From contig NZ_QFQZ01000030.1 of NCBI RefSeq assembly GCF_003243465.1, positions 1-49,308 of the forward strand: DNA of 49,308 bases, given 5' to 3'. Positions within the stretch are counted from its first letter, which is position 1; the number at the start of each line of letters is the position of its first letter. Shown one piece after another: positions 1 to 8,426 of the stretch. The DNA comes from Caulobacter segnis (GTDB lineage Bacteria; Pseudomonadota; Alphaproteobacteria; Caulobacterales; Caulobacteraceae). The position numbers and the translations under genes are program-made. A model generated the notes under the pieces. That model searched no databases, was not told where the DNA came from, and worked only from the letters and a program-made list of their open reading frames with translations.

Positions 1-61
1 GGGACCCAACGAGCTACGCCCGCCAACCATCAAGCCAAGGCTTGACCTTCTTCGCAATACA

Positions 62-141
62 CAGGGACCCAGGGGCGGCCTCACTGCGCTTGGCCCCTGG
101 GTCCCGGGTCGGCTTCGCCGCCCGGGATGACGAGGGGGAGT
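62..141. repeat. Intergenic palindromic repeat, family C, copy 1
   Basis: The arms GGGACCCAGGGGC and GCCCCTGGGTCCC pair around a short loop, followed by CCGGGATGAC. The same blocks recur at 46519-46639, and the GTGTCATCCCGG end recurs at 48718-48759. It lies downstream of the epoxide hydrolase gene, so it could also act as a transcription terminator. No gene is visible in bases 1-185. Confidence 0.7.
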
Positions 142-185
142 GTTCGAGATGTAAGGGCTTTTCAGCCCTGCAGTTGAGCGCGCCC

Positions 186-1325
186 CTAGACGCTGCGCGC
201 CCACGCCCGGACGTCGTCGACGAACAGCCCCGGCTCCTCCATCGCCGCGAAGTGGCCGCCGCGCGGCATCTCGCTCCAGCGGGTGATGTTGTAGGCGCGG
301 TCGGCCCAGGAGCGGGGCGGGGGCTTGTAGATGCTCTCGCCCGGGAAGTTGGCGAAGGCGGTCGGCGTCTCGCAGCGCTGGCCCTGCGCCAAGACCGGGC
401 CGCCTTCCTCCAGCAGGGCGCGGTAGTACCAGGCGCCGGTCGTGAAGCTGCCGGTCATCACGTAGATCATCACGTTGGTCAGTAGCTGGTCGCGGCTGAA
501 CACCTGCTCGAAGGGCTTGGTCGACAGGTCCGCCCAGTCGTGGAAGCGCTCCAGGATCCAGGCGGCCTGGCCGACGGGGTTGCTCGCCCCCAGCCAGGCG
601 ACGGACTGCGGCTTACTCGCTTGTAAGCGAAAGTAGGCGCCGTAGGCGTCCATCTGGGCGCCGAAGCCGGTGATCCAGGCGATCTCTTCCGGGGTTGTCG
701 GCGGGCCGGCGGGGCGCAGGCCGATCATGTTCAGGTGGATGGCCTTGGCGTGGGCGCCGTGGTCGAGGCCCAGCCAAGAGGTGACCAGGCCGCCCCAGTC
801 GCCGCCTTGGGCCAGATAGGTCTCGTAGCCCAGCTCGCGGGTCATCAGGGTGTTGAAGAGCCGCGCCGTGGCCCGCTGGCCCAGCGGCCGCCAGGGCTTG
901 CCCGAGAAGCCGAAGCCCGGCAGCGACGGGATGACGAGATCGAACGCGTCGGCCGGATCGCCGCCTTGGCGCGAGGGAAAGGCCAGCGGCTCGATGGCGT
1001 CCCAGAACTCGAAGTGGCTGCCCGGCCAGCCGTGGGTGACCAGCAGCGGCCGCTTGCCCTTCGCCTCGCCCACCACATGGACGAAGTGGATGTCGAGGCC
1101 CTCGATCGTCGCCGTGAACTGCGGGAAACGGTTCAGGTTCGCCTGGACCGCGCCGACGTCGAAGCCGTCGGTCCAGTAGGCGCAGAGACCCTTCAGGAAA
1201 TCCGCATCGCAGCCATAGGCCCAGCCGCCGCCCTCGGGTGCGGGCGGAAACTCATAGGCGCGGACTTGCGTGAGGACCTTGTCGATCTGGTCGCGGGTCC
1301 AGTTGACCTCGAACGGCGTCGCCAT
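186..1325 (-). CDS. Epoxide hydrolase, alpha/beta-hydrolase fold
   Basis: This 379-residue protein should open epoxides to diols by way of an alkyl-enzyme ester; the natural substrate cannot be read from the sequence. The N-terminal 110 residues look like the EHN cap (FEVNWTRDQIDKV). The oxyanion loop HGWPGS is at 98-103, the nucleophile Asp176 sits in GGDWGG, His358 is in RGGHFAAMEEP, and Tyr299/300 are candidate ring-activating tyrosines. Length and motif order match bacterial epoxide hydrolases of the microsomal type. There is no signal peptide, so it should be cytosolic. The ATG at 1325 has a GGGAGG ribosome site six bases upstream, inside a small hairpin. It is transcribed alone, with repeats on both sides. 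Confidence 0.9.
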   Translation of the reverse strand: MATPFEVNWTRDQIDKVLTQVRAYEFPPAPEGGGWAYGCDADFLKGLCAYWTDGFDVGAVQANLNRFPQFTATIEGLDIHFVHVVGEAKGKRPLLVTHGWPGSHFEFWDAIEPLAFPSRQGGDPADAFDLVIPSLPGFGFSGKPWRPLGQRATARLFNTLMTRELGYETYLAQGGDWGGLVTSWLGLDHGAHAKAIHLNMIGLRPAGPPTTPEEIAWITGFGAQMDAYGAYFRLQASKPQSVAWLGASNPVGQAAWILERFHDWADLSTKPFEQVFSRDQLLTNVMIYVMTGSFTTGAWYYRALLEEGGPVLAQGQRCETPTAFANFPGESIYKPPPRSWADRAYNITRWSEMPRGGHFAAMEEPGLFVDDVRAWARSV

Positions 1326-1330
1326 GGCGG

Positions 1331-1350
1331 CCTCCCTGTTTTGCGGGAGG
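1331..1350 (-). promoter_or_regulatory. Hairpin covering the epoxide hydrolase ribosome site
   Basis: On the mRNA strand CCTCCC pairs with GGGAGG across an eight-base loop. GGGAGG is also the Shine-Dalgarno sequence of the epoxide hydrolase gene. The stem is only six base pairs, but all are G-C except one, so it could lower translation. Confidence 0.4.
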
Positions 1351-1384
1351 GTCGGGCGGTTTACGCGGCGGAGGTCAAATCAAA

Positions 1385-1502
1385 CTCTCCTCCCCCGCTG
1401 GGGGAGGTGGCCCAGAGGGCCGGAGGGGGCAGCTCGGCCTAAGCCGGCTAAGCCCTCCTCAGTCGCTCCGCGACAGCTCCCCCAGCGGGGGAGCAGAGAG
1501 GC
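1385..1502. repeat. Intergenic palindromic repeat, family A, copy 1
   Basis: CTCCCCCGCTGGGGGAG and CTCCCCCAGCGGGGGAG form two hairpins about 85 bases apart, with GGCCGGAGGGGGC between them. The second ends at the stop codon of the EamA gene and probably serves as its terminator. Related but longer copies lie at 14653-14792 and 49184-49308. Confidence 0.7.
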
Positions 1503-1503
1503 C

Positions 1504-2400
1504 TCAAGCCGCCGCCGCTCTCCACGCCCGGACCTTCGGCCACAGCACATTGACCGCCAGGCCCGTCAGCACCAGGGCCGCGGCGATCAGCTTCCAGGCG
1601 GGCAGGGCCTCGTGCAGCAGCAGGGCAGAGGCGCCCATGCCGAACACGGGAACCAGCAGGGCCATCGGGGTGATGGTGGCGGCCGGGTGCCTCGCCAGCA
1701 GCCAGCCCCAGGCGGCGTAGCCGAACATGGTGTTGCCGATCGCCTGCCAGGCGACGGCGGCCCAGGTCAGGGCGTCGGCGTGGGTCACGCCCTTGACGAT
1801 GGCCGGCCAGCCCTCAAGCCACAGCGACATGAGAAACAGCGGCGGGATCGAGAACAGGCTGGCCCACACGACATAGGCCAGCATGTTCACGGTCCCGGCC
1901 TGGCGCGCGACCATGTTGCCGCCCGACCAGCTGGCGGCCGCCAGCAGCACCAGCACGACCCCAAGCGGCGTCGCCGAGCCGCCGCCATGCGCGGCGATCA
2001 GCACGATGCCGGAGGCCGCCAGCAGCAGGGCGGCGATCTGGAAGGCCTTGATCGGCTCGCGATTGATCCGCATGGCCATGCCGATCGTGAAGAACACCTG
2101 GGTCTGGACGACCAGCGAGGCCAGCCCCGGCGAGATGTGGCCCTTCATCGCCACGAACAGCAGGCCAAACTGCCCCGCCCCGATCAGCACGCCATAGGCG
2201 GCGAGGTTCTTCCACGCGACGGGCGGGCGCTTGACGATGAAGGCCATCGGCAACAGCACCAGCGTGAAGCGCAGGGTCGCGAACAGCAGCGGCGGCAGGT
2301 GGTCCAGGCCCACGCGGATGACCACGAAGTTCGTGCCCCAGACCGCCACCACGGCCAGGGCCAGCAGGAAGTGGCGCAGGGGCAGGGACGCGTGGGACAT
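1504..2400 (-). CDS. EamA/DMT-family permease
   Basis: A 298-residue inner-membrane protein with about ten hydrophobic segments in two five-helix halves, the typical EamA (RhaT/DMT) arrangement and length. Family hallmarks are the first helix VVAVWGTNFVVIRVGL and the second-half MALLVPVFGMGASALLLHE. Members export amino acids, metabolites or drugs; the substrate cannot be told. I chose the ATG at 2400 because GGAG lies five bases before it; an upstream in-frame ATG at 2478 would add 26 polar residues before the first helix. It follows the chemoreceptor gene on the same strand after 116 bases that hold a hairpin and an inverted repeat, so it probably has its own promoter. Confidence 0.88.
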   Translation of the reverse strand: MSHASLPLRHFLLALAVVAVWGTNFVVIRVGLDHLPPLLFATLRFTLVLLPMAFIVKRPPVAWKNLAAYGVLIGAGQFGLLFVAMKGHISPGLASLVVQTQVFFTIGMAMRINREPIKAFQIAALLLAASGIVLIAAHGGGSATPLGVVLVLLAAASWSGGNMVARQAGTVNMLAYVVWASLFSIPPLFLMSLWLEGWPAIVKGVTHADALTWAAVAWQAIGNTMFGYAAWGWLLARHPAATITPMALLVPVFGMGASALLLHEALPAWKLIAAALVLTGLAVNVLWPKVRAWRAAAA

Positions 2401-2461
2401 GGGCGCTCCGTCGGCGGGATCGCCTTCGCTTGCGCCCTGGCTTGCGCCGGGGCAACGGAAA

Positions 2462-2480
2462 CATTGTCCCGGTGACAATG
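2462..2480. promoter_or_regulatory. Inverted repeat upstream of the EamA gene
   Basis: CATTGTC and GACAATG form a perfect 7-bp dyad with a five-base spacer, 62 bases upstream of the EamA start. The AT-rich arms look more like an operator for a dimeric repressor than a terminator. No regulator gene lies next to it. Confidence 0.4.
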
Positions 2481-2481
2481 C

Positions 2482-2498
2482 GGCGGCGACCCGCCGCC
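2482..2498 (-). terminator. Possible terminator after the Cache chemoreceptor gene
   Basis: GGCGGCG and CGCCGCC pair across a three-base loop, 18 bases beyond the chemoreceptor stop codon. There is no T run, so termination efficiency is uncertain. Confidence 0.35.
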
Positions 2499-2516
2499 TG
2501 TGAAGGCACCGCGGGG

Positions 2517-4724
2517 CTAGGCCGCGCGCCGCAGCGGCGATCGGCTCAGGCGGAAGCGGCCCACCAGGTCCATCAGCCGCGCGCCCTGGTCGGCCAGGGC
2601 CTGGTCGGCGGCGCGGGCGCTCTCGACCATGGCCAGGTTCTGCTGGGTGAAGCGCTCGATCTCGGCGACCTCGGCGTTGACGGTCGACAGGTCCTGGGCC
2701 TGCTCGCGCACCGAGGCGGCGATGCGGCTGGCGGCCGCGTCGATGCCGGCGATCTGGCCGGCGACGCCGTGCAGGGCCGCGCCGGTCTTCTCCACCAGGG
2801 CCACGCCCGCCTCGACGCTGGCTTCCGACTGGGTGATCAGGCCCTTGATCTGCTTGGCCGAGTCCGCCGAGCGCTGGGCGAGCGCCCGCACCTCCTGCGC
2901 CACGACCGCGAAGCCGCGCCCGGCCTCGCCCGCGCGAGCGGCCTCGACCCCGGCGTTGAGGGCCAGGAGATTGGTCTGGAAGGCGATGTCGTCGATCAGG
3001 CCGACGATGTCGCTGATGCGGCGCGAGGAGGCGTCGATCTGGCCCATGGTCTGGGCGGCGTCGGTGACCACGGCGCCGCCGCTATCGGCTTCGCTACGGG
3101 CCGAGGCGACCAGGCGGCGGGTCTCGTCGGCGCCGCCGGCGACCTCGCCCATGGCCCCGGTCACGGCGTTCAGCGAGCCGGCCGCGCGCTCCAGGCCTTG
3201 CGCCTGGCGTTCGGTGCGCCGGGCCAGCTCGCCCGAGGCGTTGGAGAGCGTGTCGCTGGCCGCGCCGATCGCGTCGGCGGCCTCGGCGATCTCGCCGATC
3301 GCCTGCTCCAGGCTGGCGACGGCCTTGTTGAAGTCCTGGCGCAGCGGCTCGTAGACCTCGGCGAACGGACCGGCGATACGGCGCGACAGGTCGCCCTCGG
3401 CCACGGCGGCCAGGGCCGCGCCGACCTCGCGGACCACGCCGGTCTGCTCGTCGATAGACAGGGAGAGGGCGGCGGCGCGGTCGCGGTCGGCGTCGGCGGC
3501 GCGGCGCAGGGCGTCCTGCTGGTCGCGCAGGGCCTGGGCGCGGGCCAGTTCGCTGCGCAGGGTCTCGAGGGCTCTCGCAATCGAGCCGATCTCGTCGGCG
3601 CGCTCGGTCTCGGCCACCGGCAGGTCGTAGCGGTTCTCGGCCAGGCCCTTGACCGTCTCGCGCAGGGTCAGCAGCGGACGGGCGATCAGCCGGCGCGAGG
3701 CGAGGGCCAGCACGGACAGCGAGGCGGCCAGCAATGCCAGTCCGCCGATGGCCAGGCCCAGCGACAGGCGGCGGGCGGGGGCGAGCAGGGCGTCCTCGCT
3801 GACGTCGGCGACCACGGCCCAGGTCTCGCCGGAGGCCAGGCGCACGGGCGCCACCAGGCGCTGGGCCTTGCGGCCGTTCAGCTTGACGCCCTCGATCAGG
3901 GCCGGCTTGCCGTCGGCCATGGCCTGCTTGACCACCTCGAGGCCGGGATCGGCATAGGCCTTCATGCGCAGGGCCGCGTCGGGGTGCGAGACCCACAGGC
4001 CCCCGGGCGAGACCAGCATGGCGCGGCCGTCGTCGAACGGCTTGAGGGCGTTCAGCCGCGCGGCGATGTCGTCCAGCGCGAGATCCGCGCCCATCACCCC
4101 CACGGTCTTGCCGCCCGCGATCACCGGATAGGTGATCGAGGTCATCAGCACCATCTTCTGCTGGCCGCCGTCGGCGACATTGTCGGAATAGGGCTCCAGG
4201 ATCGCCGGGCGACCGCTCTGGAAACTGCGGGTGAAAAACGCCTGGGTGAACTCGGCGTCCTCGCCCTGTTCGGCGGTGAGGGTCTGGCCGTCGCGGACCC
4301 AGTAGCCGATGAAGCGGCCCGACGGGGTCGAGCCCAGCTCGGCGCGGCCGGCGAAGGCGGCGTCGTCGCCCAGGGCGTTCGGCTGGAACATCAGCCAGCC
4401 GCCCAGCATCGCCTTGGACGCCGCTGAAACCGGCTTCAACTGCGCCATGTAGGCGGCGCGGTCGCGCTGGCCCGAGGCGTAGGAGGCCGAGAACATGCCC
4501 GCCGCCGCGCGCACGACCGCGTCGGCGTCGTCCAGATCGTTCTTGACGCTCATGGCCGTCTCGGCCGTCATGCTGGCGGCGTAACGCTCGGCCAGACTTC
4601 GCACCGCCTGGCCGCTGCTGATGCTGATCAGCAGCGAGGCCACGATCAGCAGGGCTCCCAGCGCCGCGCCGCCCGCCGCCATCAGCTTGCCCGCCAATGA
4701 CAGCCGTCTGAACGCTCCGGTCAT
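2517..4724 (-). CDS. Methyl-accepting chemotaxis protein with periplasmic Cache sensor
   Basis: A 735-residue transmembrane chemoreceptor. The first membrane helix spans about residues 12-36 and the second about 319-342. Between them is a roughly 280-residue periplasmic sensor of the double-Cache type (IGYWVRDG, ITYPVIAGGKTVGVMGADL), which usually binds amino acids or other small organics. HAMP follows at about 345-397 and a second HAMP-like segment near 425-480. The signalling hairpin tip is at 578-627 (DDIAFQTNLLALNAGVEAAR), where CheA and CheW dock. The C-terminus (SPLRRAA) lacks a CheR-binding pentapeptide. The ATG at 4724 follows a GGGGGA ribosome site; the reading frame stays open for 375 more codons upstream, but those are out-of-phase shadow of the GST region. 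Ligand unknown. Confidence 0.93.
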   Translation of the reverse strand: MTGAFRRLSLAGKLMAAGGAALGALLIVASLLISISSGQAVRSLAERYAASMTAETAMSVKNDLDDADAVVRAAAGMFSASYASGQRDRAAYMAQLKPVSAASKAMLGGWLMFQPNALGDDAAFAGRAELGSTPSGRFIGYWVRDGQTLTAEQGEDAEFTQAFFTRSFQSGRPAILEPYSDNVADGGQQKMVLMTSITYPVIAGGKTVGVMGADLALDDIAARLNALKPFDDGRAMLVSPGGLWVSHPDAALRMKAYADPGLEVVKQAMADGKPALIEGVKLNGRKAQRLVAPVRLASGETWAVVADVSEDALLAPARRLSLGLAIGGLALLAASLSVLALASRRLIARPLLTLRETVKGLAENRYDLPVAETERADEIGSIARALETLRSELARAQALRDQQDALRRAADADRDRAAALSLSIDEQTGVVREVGAALAAVAEGDLSRRIAGPFAEVYEPLRQDFNKAVASLEQAIGEIAEAADAIGAASDTLSNASGELARRTERQAQGLERAAGSLNAVTGAMGEVAGGADETRRLVASARSEADSGGAVVTDAAQTMGQIDASSRRISDIVGLIDDIAFQTNLLALNAGVEAARAGEAGRGFAVVAQEVRALAQRSADSAKQIKGLITQSEASVEAGVALVEKTGAALHGVAGQIAGIDAAASRIAASVREQAQDLSTVNAEVAEIERFTQQNLAMVESARAADQALADQGARLMDLVGRFRLSRSPLRRAA

Positions 4725-4826
4725 CCCAGTCCCCCGAACTCTACTCGCGCGGTACAAGACTTGGCAAACCTTGCAGAACGCTGAACGCCCGGTCATCTGT
4801 TGGGCAAAATACGGGAGAGAGACCGC

Positions 4827-5489
4827 ATGATCGTCGTTCATCACCTGAACAATTCTCGCAGCCAGCGGGTGCTGTGGCTGCTGGAGGAGCTGGGCGTCCC
4901 CTACGAGGTCAAGCGCTACGAGCGGGACGCGGCGACCATGCTGGCCCCGCCGGCGCTGAAGGCGGTCCATCCGCTCGGCAAGTCGCCGGTGATCACCGAC
5001 GGCGACGCGGTGATCGCCGAGACCGGCGCGATCATCGAGCACATCGTCGGGTCCTATGGCGAGGGCCGGCTCGTCCCGGCGCCTGGTACGCCCGAGCGCC
5101 TGCGCTACACCTACTGGCTGCACTACGCCGAGGGCTCGGCCATGACGCCGCTGCTGTTGAAGCTGGTGTTCTCGGCCCTGCCCAACCGCGCCCCGGGCTT
5201 GATGAAGCCGCTGGTCAAGTCGATCGCCGCCAAGGCCCAGGCCGGCTTCGTCGACCCGCAGCTGAAGACCCACATCGACTACTGGGAGGCCGAGCTTTCC
5301 AAGGCGCCGTGGTTCGCGGGCGCCGAGTTCACCGCCGCCGACATCGCCATGAGCTTCCCGCTGGAGGCCGGCGCCGACCGGGCCGGGGCGGCCAGCCGTC
5401 CGCACGTCAAGGCGTTCCTGGAGACGATCCACGCCCGCCCGGCCTACCAGCGCGCCCTGGAGCGCGGCGGGCCTTACGCCTACGCCTGA
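4827..5489 (+). CDS. Glutathione S-transferase family protein
   Basis: This 220-residue cytosolic protein has the two-domain GST fold. The thioredoxin-like part (1-80) has NNSRSQRVLWLLEELG, with Ser10 or Ser12 as likely activating residue, the cis-proline in HPLGKSPV (48-55), and the glutathione gamma-glutamyl site AETGAI (64-69). The all-helical part follows (FAGAEFTAADIAMSFPLE). It should conjugate or reduce electrophiles with glutathione; substrate unknown. The ATG at 4827 follows GGGAGAG by about ten bases; nine extra codons upstream are less likely to be translated. It is divergent from the Cache chemoreceptor with about 100 bases between starts. Confidence 0.9.
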   Translation: MIVVHHLNNSRSQRVLWLLEELGVPYEVKRYERDAATMLAPPALKAVHPLGKSPVITDGDAVIAETGAIIEHIVGSYGEGRLVPAPGTPERLRYTYWLHYAEGSAMTPLLLKLVFSALPNRAPGLMKPLVKSIAAKAQAGFVDPQLKTHIDYWEAELSKAPWFAGAEFTAADIAMSFPLEAGADRAGAASRPHVKAFLETIHARPAYQRALERGGPYAYA

Positions 5490-5617
5490 CGGCGCGCCGC
5501 CTGCGACCAAGCGTCGCCACAAGGTTAAAGTTAAGGCTTGGCAAACCAACGCCCGCGCAATCGTGGCCCTAGCGTCTGGACCTATCCTTCCGGGCGCTAA
5601 GGAGTCCTTTCGTCTTG

Positions 5618-5983
5618 ATGTCGACCGCTGCGACAGAGTCCGTTGAGCACGTGCGCCGGTTCTCGGCCGCCGGCTCGATCGCCTTGGGCGTCGCCGGGGT
5701 GTTGCTAAGCCTGGTCGCGGCCGTGGCGGTGGAGGCCCAACCCCGCATGCCCGATCGGCTCGCGGCGGTGTTCCCGCCCTGGTGGTCGACGGCGCGGGTT
5801 TTCGATGCGGCGGGCGAGGCTGGCGATATCGCCGGCGCCGGCGGCGCATCGTTCATCGTCATCCTGCGCGGCGATCCCGCCCGGCTCGCCGCGCGAGCGC
5901 GCGACGCCGGGGCCCTTCTCCTGCTCGATCCCGCCATGGCCGGGGTATGCGCCCGTCCGATATCCTCGGAAGCTAAACCATGA
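5618..5983 (+). CDS. Small single-pass membrane or exported protein coupled to a chemoreceptor
   Basis: An unrecognised 121-residue protein. A hydrophobic segment at about 18-38 (IALGVAGVLLSLVAAVAVEA) suggests a membrane anchor or uncleaved signal; the rest would then be periplasmic. The C-terminal part has an alternating hydrophobic pattern ending in ALLLLDPAMAGVC with one cysteine, resembling a small alpha/beta domain. AAGGAG lies 13 bases before the ATG at 5618 (ten before an in-frame TTG at 5615). The stop codon overlaps the start of the next gene as ATGA, so both are translated from one mRNA. That coupling suggests a partner or accessory of the multi-pass chemoreceptor; this is inference. 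Confidence 0.7.
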   Translation: MSTAATESVEHVRRFSAAGSIALGVAGVLLSLVAAVAVEAQPRMPDRLAAVFPPWWSTARVFDAAGEAGDIAGAGGASFIVILRGDPARLAARARDAGALLLLDPAMAGVCARPISSEAKP

Positions 5984-7590
5984 AAGCTCCCTTCAAGCTG
6001 GTCTTCTCCAATCTTGAGGCGCAACGCGAGGTCGGCGGCAAGCTGATCGCGCTGTTGGCCTGGGTGATGGTTCCTGTGGTGATGGGCGCGCGCCTGTTGG
6101 TCCATGGGCCCGTCGCGGCGGTGGGCCTTGCGGCGATCCTGACCGCCGGCGGGGCCACGCTGGCCTGGCGGAGGGGCAAGGGCTCGGCCGGCCGCGCGCT
6201 GGTCGGGGTGGCCCTGATGGCGCAGGTCTCGCTGCTCGTCGCGGCCTTGGGCGGCCACGCGTGGCAGACCGACATGCACATGGCCTATTTCGCGGCCCTG
6301 GCCCTGCTTGTGGTCTATTGCGACTGGGTGGTGATCGCCGCCGCCGCGGCGACGATCGCCGTGCATCATCTTGCCCTGAGCTACTTGCTTCCTGAGGCGG
6401 TGTTCCCGGGCTCCGCGAGCCTGGGCCGCGTGATCGTCCACGCCGTCATCCTGATTGTCGAAGCGGGCGCTCTGATCTCGATCAGCGCCAGCGTCAATCA
6501 CATGTTCGCAGTAGCTCGCGCAGAGCGGGCCAAGGCGGAGGGCGCCGTCCACGAGGCGCGGACCGCCCAGAACGCCGCCGAGGGCGCGCGCCGCTCGGAA
6601 GAGGAGAGCCGGCTCGGCCACGCAGAGGCGCATAGGCAGGCCGAGGCGCAGCGGGACGCCGCCATCGCCGCCCTGGGGCAGGCGCTTTCGCACCTGGCGC
6701 GCGGCGACCTGACCGCGCGGCTGCATACCAAGTTCGCCGCGGCCTACGAGGCCCTTCGCTCGGACTACAACACCGCCGCCGACCGGCTGGCGGACACCTT
6801 GACGGTGATCGAGGGGCGGGTCGATGGCGTTCGCTCGGGCTCCGACCAGATCGCCGAGGCCGTTCAGTCGCTGGCGCGCCGCACCGAGCGCCAGGCCGCC
6901 AGCCTGCAGGCGACCGCCTCGACCATGGCTGACATCACCGCGACGGTCAGCCAGACGGCGTCGGGCGCCAAGCGCGCCGCTGACGTGGTCGCGCGCACGC
7001 GCAACGACGCCGAACGGTCCAGCGAGGTGGTGGAGCAGACGGTCGCAGCCATGACCGCCATCGAGCGCTCGTCGCAGGAGATCACCAATATCATCAGCGT
7101 GATCGACGAGATCGCCTTCCAGACCAACCTGCTGGCGCTGAACGCCGGGGTCGAGGCCGCACGCGCGGGCGAGAGCGGCAAGGGCTTCGCGGTGGTCGCC
7201 CAGGAGGTTCGCGCCCTGGCTCAGCGTTCGGCCGAGGCGGCGAGGGAGATCAAGCAGCTGATCTCGACCTCGACCGGCCAGGTCGAAACCGGCGTCGGCC
7301 TTGTGGGCCGCACCGGCGAGGCCCTGCAGCGGATGGTCACCCAGATCTCGGAGATCGACGCCCTGGTCTCGGAGATCGCCGGTTCGGCCCAGGCCCAGGC
7401 CCAGGGGCTGGGACAGGTCAACAGCGCCGTCGCCGAAATGGACCAGGGGCTGCGCGAGAACGCCGGCATGGTCGAGGAGACCTCCGAGGCGACCCAGACC
7501 CTCAACGGCGACGCGGCCCTGCTGGCCGAGCTGGTCGACCAGTTCGACCTGCCGCACGGCCCCTCGCCGATGGAGCGGCTGCGAGCTTAG
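5980..7590 (+). CDS. Methyl-accepting chemotaxis protein with multi-pass, histidine-containing membrane sensor
   Basis: A 536-residue chemoreceptor whose input domain is membrane-embedded: about six helices in residues 22-176 and no sizeable periplasmic loop. The helices carry conserved-looking polar residues: Trp95, Asp98 and His100 in WQTDMHMAYF, His129-His130 in AVHHLALSYLLP, and His154 in RVIVHAVIL. These could ligate a metal or haem, or sense the redox state of the membrane; that is inference. A charged coiled coil (176-235) leads to a HAMP-like segment (236-285) and the signalling tip DEIAFQTNLLALNAGVEAAR (376-395). No CheR pentapeptide is present at the C-terminus. It is the second gene of a two-gene operon, overlapping the small upstream gene by four bases. 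Confidence 0.92.
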   Translation: MKAPFKLVFSNLEAQREVGGKLIALLAWVMVPVVMGARLLVHGPVAAVGLAAILTAGGATLAWRRGKGSAGRALVGVALMAQVSLLVAALGGHAWQTDMHMAYFAALALLVVYCDWVVIAAAAATIAVHHLALSYLLPEAVFPGSASLGRVIVHAVILIVEAGALISISASVNHMFAVARAERAKAEGAVHEARTAQNAAEGARRSEEESRLGHAEAHRQAEAQRDAAIAALGQALSHLARGDLTARLHTKFAAAYEALRSDYNTAADRLADTLTVIEGRVDGVRSGSDQIAEAVQSLARRTERQAASLQATASTMADITATVSQTASGAKRAADVVARTRNDAERSSEVVEQTVAAMTAIERSSQEITNIISVIDEIAFQTNLLALNAGVEAARAGESGKGFAVVAQEVRALAQRSAEAAREIKQLISTSTGQVETGVGLVGRTGEALQRMVTQISEIDALVSEIAGSAQAQAQGLGQVNSAVAEMDQGLRENAGMVEETSEATQTLNGDAALLAELVDQFDLPHGPSPMERLRA

Positions 7591-7845
7591 AGCCATTCCG
7601 CTTCGATTTCCTTGGAACGAATGGGCGCCGCGGCGCGTTGGAGCGCTTCAACCTTAGGCGCCGTGGATGAATCCGGGCTCTGGCGTTGGCCAGGGACGGT
7701 CGGATCGCGGGAAAGGCCCTAAGCTTGACCTCAAGTCCGGCCCCTCTTGCTTATCCAGAACCGGGCGCCTATCCTCCCAGCCCCCGGTCACGAGCGCCCG
7801 CGACCGGAAGTCTTTCCTCCCAAGGCGTCCGAGCTAAAATCCGCA

Positions 7846-8319
7846 ATGGAAAAAGTGCCGATGACCGTCGGGGGTTATCAGACCCTCGACGAAGAACTGA
7901 AGCGTTTGAAGACCATCGAACGACCGGCCGTGATCGCCGCGATCGCCGAGGCGCGCTCGCACGGCGACCTGTCGGAAAACGCCGAATACCACGCCGCCAA
8001 GGAACGCCAGGGCTGGATCGAAGGCCAGATCGCCGAGATCGAGGACAAGATCGCCCGCGCCCAGGTCATCGACGTGTCCAAGCTGTCGGGCAAGCAGGTC
8101 AAGTTCGGCGCCACCGTCTCGGTGATCGACGAGGACACCGAGGAAGAGGCTCGCTACCAGATCGTGGGCGACCACGAGGCCGACGTGAAGTCGGGCCGCA
8201 TCTCGCTGTCCTCGCCGCTGTCGCGCGCGATGATCGGCAAGGAAGTCGGCGAGGTGGTCGAGGTCAACACGCCCGGCGGCGTCAAGGCCTACGAGATCAC
8301 CAAGGTCGAGTGGCTGTAA
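7846..8319 (+). CDS. greA: Transcription elongation factor GreA
   Basis: GreA enters the secondary channel of RNA polymerase and stimulates cleavage of backtracked transcripts. The 157-residue length is standard. The N-terminal coiled coil carries the hallmark SHGDLSENAEYHAAKERQ, with the acidic Asp-Leu-Ser-Glu tip, and the C-terminal domain ends in SPLSRAMIGKEVGEVVEV. I place the start at the ATG at 7846 (MEKVPMTVGGYQ) by family length; 33 further codons upstream are in frame but unlike GreA. There is no strong ribosome site before this ATG. A TTGACC at 7725 followed by GCTTATCC at 7749 is a weak promoter candidate. A terminator follows at 8361. Confidence 0.96.
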   Translation: MEKVPMTVGGYQTLDEELKRLKTIERPAVIAAIAEARSHGDLSENAEYHAAKERQGWIEGQIAEIEDKIARAQVIDVSKLSGKQVKFGATVSVIDEDTEEEARYQIVGDHEADVKSGRISLSSPLSRAMIGKEVGEVVEVNTPGGVKAYEITKVEWL

Positions 8320-8360
8320 GGCGCTTCGCCTTAGCTCAGCCACAAGTCTGATCGAACTAG

Positions 8361-8407
8361 ACAAGGTCGTTCCCGGCGCATCCGCCAGGGCGGCCTTGTT
8401 TCGTTTT
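8361..8407 (+). terminator. Rho-independent terminator after greA
   Basis: ACAAGGTCG pairs with CGGCCTTGT (one G-T pair) across a 21-base loop that can itself fold, followed by TTCGTTTTCG. It lies 42 bases past the greA stop. Confidence 0.75.
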
Positions 8408-8426
8408 CGTTGTCTAGGGGCGGGAC

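Noticed and set aside
4756..4785. Sigma-54-like TGGCA and TTGC elements before the GST gene
   Set aside because: The GG and GC doublets are eight bases apart instead of the required ten.
2517..5849. An 1110-codon open frame extending the Cache chemoreceptor upstream
   Set aside because: The first 375 codons are antisense to the GST gene and small operon, with Arg-rich shadow composition; ATG 4724 has a proper ribosome site and membrane helix.
7725..7756. Housekeeping promoter for greA
   Set aside because: TTGACC and GCTTATCC are present but their spacing is longer than the Caulobacter consensus allows, so it is mentioned only as a weak candidate.
8320..8345. tRNA-like TTAGCTCAG after greA
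   Set aside because: No acceptor stem, anticodon arm or T arm can be built around it.
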